Part shown: piece after piece, positions 63,913 through 64,000 of the stretch | Position numbering within the stretch: the stretch's first letter is position 1 | How the letters are laid out: every line of letters starts with the position of its first letter | DNA from: Duganella sp. Root1480D1 | GTDB taxonomy: Bacteria > Pseudomonadota > Gammaproteobacteria > Burkholderiales > Burkholderiaceae_D | DNA: 64,000 nucleotides | Direction of reading: 5' to 3' | Assembly: GCF_001427305.1 (NCBI RefSeq) | Contig: NZ_LMFZ01000008.1 | Span: 423 to 64,422, forward strand | The notes under the pieces: generated by a model | What the model was told of the DNA's origin: nothing | Databases searched by the model: none | What the model saw: only the letters and a program-made list of their open reading frames with translations | Translations under genes and position numbers: made by a program

Positions 63913-64000
63913 TTTGATATCGCGGAATTGGGCAACGTGGACCTGAAATTATACGGCAAAGCAGCATTTTCCCCCGGCCACCGGCCCCGGCGGCCGATAC

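Noticed and set aside
63913..64000. Cobalamin riboswitch before metH
   Set aside because: No B12-box like sequence in the 88 bp available; the window ends here, so a site further upstream cannot be excluded.

Overview
The window looks like chromosomal DNA of a betaproteobacterium of the Oxalobacteraceae (Massilia/Duganella/Janthinobacterium type). Evidence is the gene orders gshA-gshB-EIIA-HPr-EI, metX-metW, gatCAB divergent from mreBCD-mrdA-rodA, coaX-birA, rsmB-DUF4390-ntrYX and glnK-amtB, together with high GC, alanine/proline-rich protein tails and a betaproteobacterial 5S rRNA. Family names come from recognising motifs by eye; no search was run.

Layout. 1-150: 3' end of an rRNA operon (partial 5S) and its terminator. 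0.19-7.2 kb: DUF885 peptidase-like protein, then a minus-strand run of DUF1840, a lipoprotein, a TonB-dependent receptor with an odd Gly/Pro tail, ComM/YifB and UbiK. 7.2-10.2 kb: NtrC/sigma-54 type control region followed by torF-glnK-amtB. 10.2-15.1 kb: glutathione synthesis (gshA, gshB) and a permease-less regulatory PTS (EIIA-Man type, HPr, EI). 15.1-18.7 kb: metX-metW, an M48 protease and an RluA-type pseudouridine synthase. 18.7-21.5 kb: four minus-strand membrane or exported proteins of unknown function. 21.5-24.4 kb: xth divergent from pyrE, a small unknown protein and a hydrolase. 24.4-27.9 kb: gatCAB on the minus strand, with a repeat element at each junction. 28.1-34.9 kb: the rod-shape operon mreBCD-mrdA-rodA-rlpA. 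34.9-41.1 kb: minus-strand SPOR protein, coaX, birA, SDR, dsbA, second SPOR protein, argS. 41.2-47.6 kb: rsmB with a long RG-rich N-terminus, DUF4390, an NtrY-like kinase, an NtrX-like regulator without an AAA+ domain, a degenerate G3E-type ORF, DUF3567. 47.7-54.5 kb: looser accessory-looking block (slyX fragment, exported unknown, two VOC proteins, DUF2314, GST, nitronate monooxygenase, membrane protein, glutamine amidotransferase, EAL/HDOD protein). 54.5-56.7 kb: ABC-2 exporter. 56.8-60.1 kb: small accessory island (DUF3024, WapI-like immunity protein, stand-alone OLD-type ATPase/TOPRIM nuclease, a non-coding inverted-repeat element). 60.1-63.9 kb: full-length metH.

Most of the window is housekeeping. 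The parts that need explaining are: (i) a family of short inverted-repeat elements that begin directly after stop codons, at least three of them sharing ends AACCGGTAARCC...CCGGTT, one of which now supplies the C-terminus of a hydrolase; (ii) the island with the stand-alone OLD-type nuclease beside a 16-bp-inverted-repeat element built of CTATG/CATAG half-sites; (iii) a TorF porin-like gene placed first in an NtrC/sigma-54-type glnK-amtB operon. The OLD island is the best candidate for a little-described (probably anti-phage) system, but nothing in the sequence proves a defence role.
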